Position numbers and translations under genes: made by a program. 64,000 nucleotides of DNA from Metridium senile (Eukaryota > Cnidaria > Anthozoa > Actiniaria > Metridiidae): contig OX459100.1 in NCBI GenBank assembly GCA_949775045.1, forward strand, positions 12,158,447 to 12,222,446, read 5' to 3'. The notes below the pieces were generated by a model. The model saw nothing but the letters and a program-made list of their open reading frames with translations. It had not been told where the DNA came from and ran no database searches. This document shows, in pieces, positions 63,538-64,000 of the stretch (the first letter of the stretch is position 1; each line of letters begins with the position of its first letter).

Positions 63538-64000
63538 GTAAGTTGTTTTATTCCTAAAACTTTATTTATTCACCAAGATATTTTTGCACAAAGATGTTTT
63601 CCAATTGATTTTTTTATGAAGATGACTCCATTGAAGATGACTACATATATTGTTTGAACATCAAGACACTGCATGAACTGCATGTTATTATATAATCAAA
63701 CGATTAAACTATTAAATTAACACTATTAGACCTCTCGCCCTCATGGTCTATAATAGCCCATGTGGCCGAAGGTGACGTGTGACGGCAAGTCAAAATTCAT
63801 TCAAAACACATCGAAATGCTCCACTGTTTTTGTCAATTTCTCCCTGAAAATAGCATAATTTTAGTGCTCAAACTACTTTACTTCACTACATTTTAGAACA
63901 ACGGAGAAATCAAGAAAAGTTCAAGAACAGTTTTTTCTAAGCTTAAAATTTAAAATTCTGGCGTGAAGAATCGTGTGATGGCGCACGCTCTTCAAGTGAA
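63538..64000. other. CYLD-like intron, partial
   Basis: No exon recognised before the window ends. Confidence 0.5.

Overview
The window is metazoan nuclear DNA, most likely from a demosponge or another early-branching marine invertebrate. It is AT-rich, genes have GT-AG introns, and it carries a CYLD-like CAP-Gly family, a tyrosine-kinase-like (TKL) kinase with a coiled-coil array and a Roco (Roc-COR) protein ending in a Death-like domain. This mix of host genes resembles sponge genomes, but the species is an inference. More than half of the window is mobile DNA, much of it nested.

Layout. 1-2278: a terminal-inverted-repeat (TIR) element with a second element (9-bp target duplication) inside it. 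2460-2900: one exon of a CYLD-like gene in a segment duplicated again at 20.5-21.3 kb. 3679-12424: the 3' part of a kinase gene in two exons; its intron holds a young BEL/Pao LTR retrotransposon (5261-11545, identical 163-bp LTRs). 13.4-17.4 kb: repeats, an inverted-repeat block around a LINE reverse transcriptase, and a 70-bp minisatellite. 19908-21263: a second CYLD-like gene (two exons). 21.3-25.1 kb: LINE and Penelope-like debris cut by two small transposons.

25613-50656 is a Roco-type gene that can be followed through seven exons with matching splice phases, but its coding exons are broken twice. Element A (25648-38620) splits the exon with the P-loop. A Penelope-like element (39531-44376) splits the next exon within the Roc G3 motif, and that element is itself split by element B (41026-44246). 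B has the same ends as A and lacks several of A's insertions, so it acts as a natural empty site. Aligning A with B shows that A contains an 8,066-bp transposon (28026-36091) with 29-bp perfect TIRs and a 9-bp target duplication. It encodes an unrecognised protein of more than 1,100 residues with a RING-H2-like finger, a second Cys/His cluster and a C-terminal region suggestive of a cysteine peptidase. This is the best candidate for an undescribed system.

51.2-53.9 kb is a cluster of small transposons. 54117-63537 holds three exons of a third CYLD-like gene running off the right edge; its 8-kb intron carries a Tx1/L1-type LINE with a 14-bp target duplication, older LINE remains and several small elements. 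Three hammerhead-ribozyme-like cores lie at Penelope ends (22538, 44250 and 51407).

All calls come from reading the sequence and from remembered family features. No database search, folding or alignment program was run.
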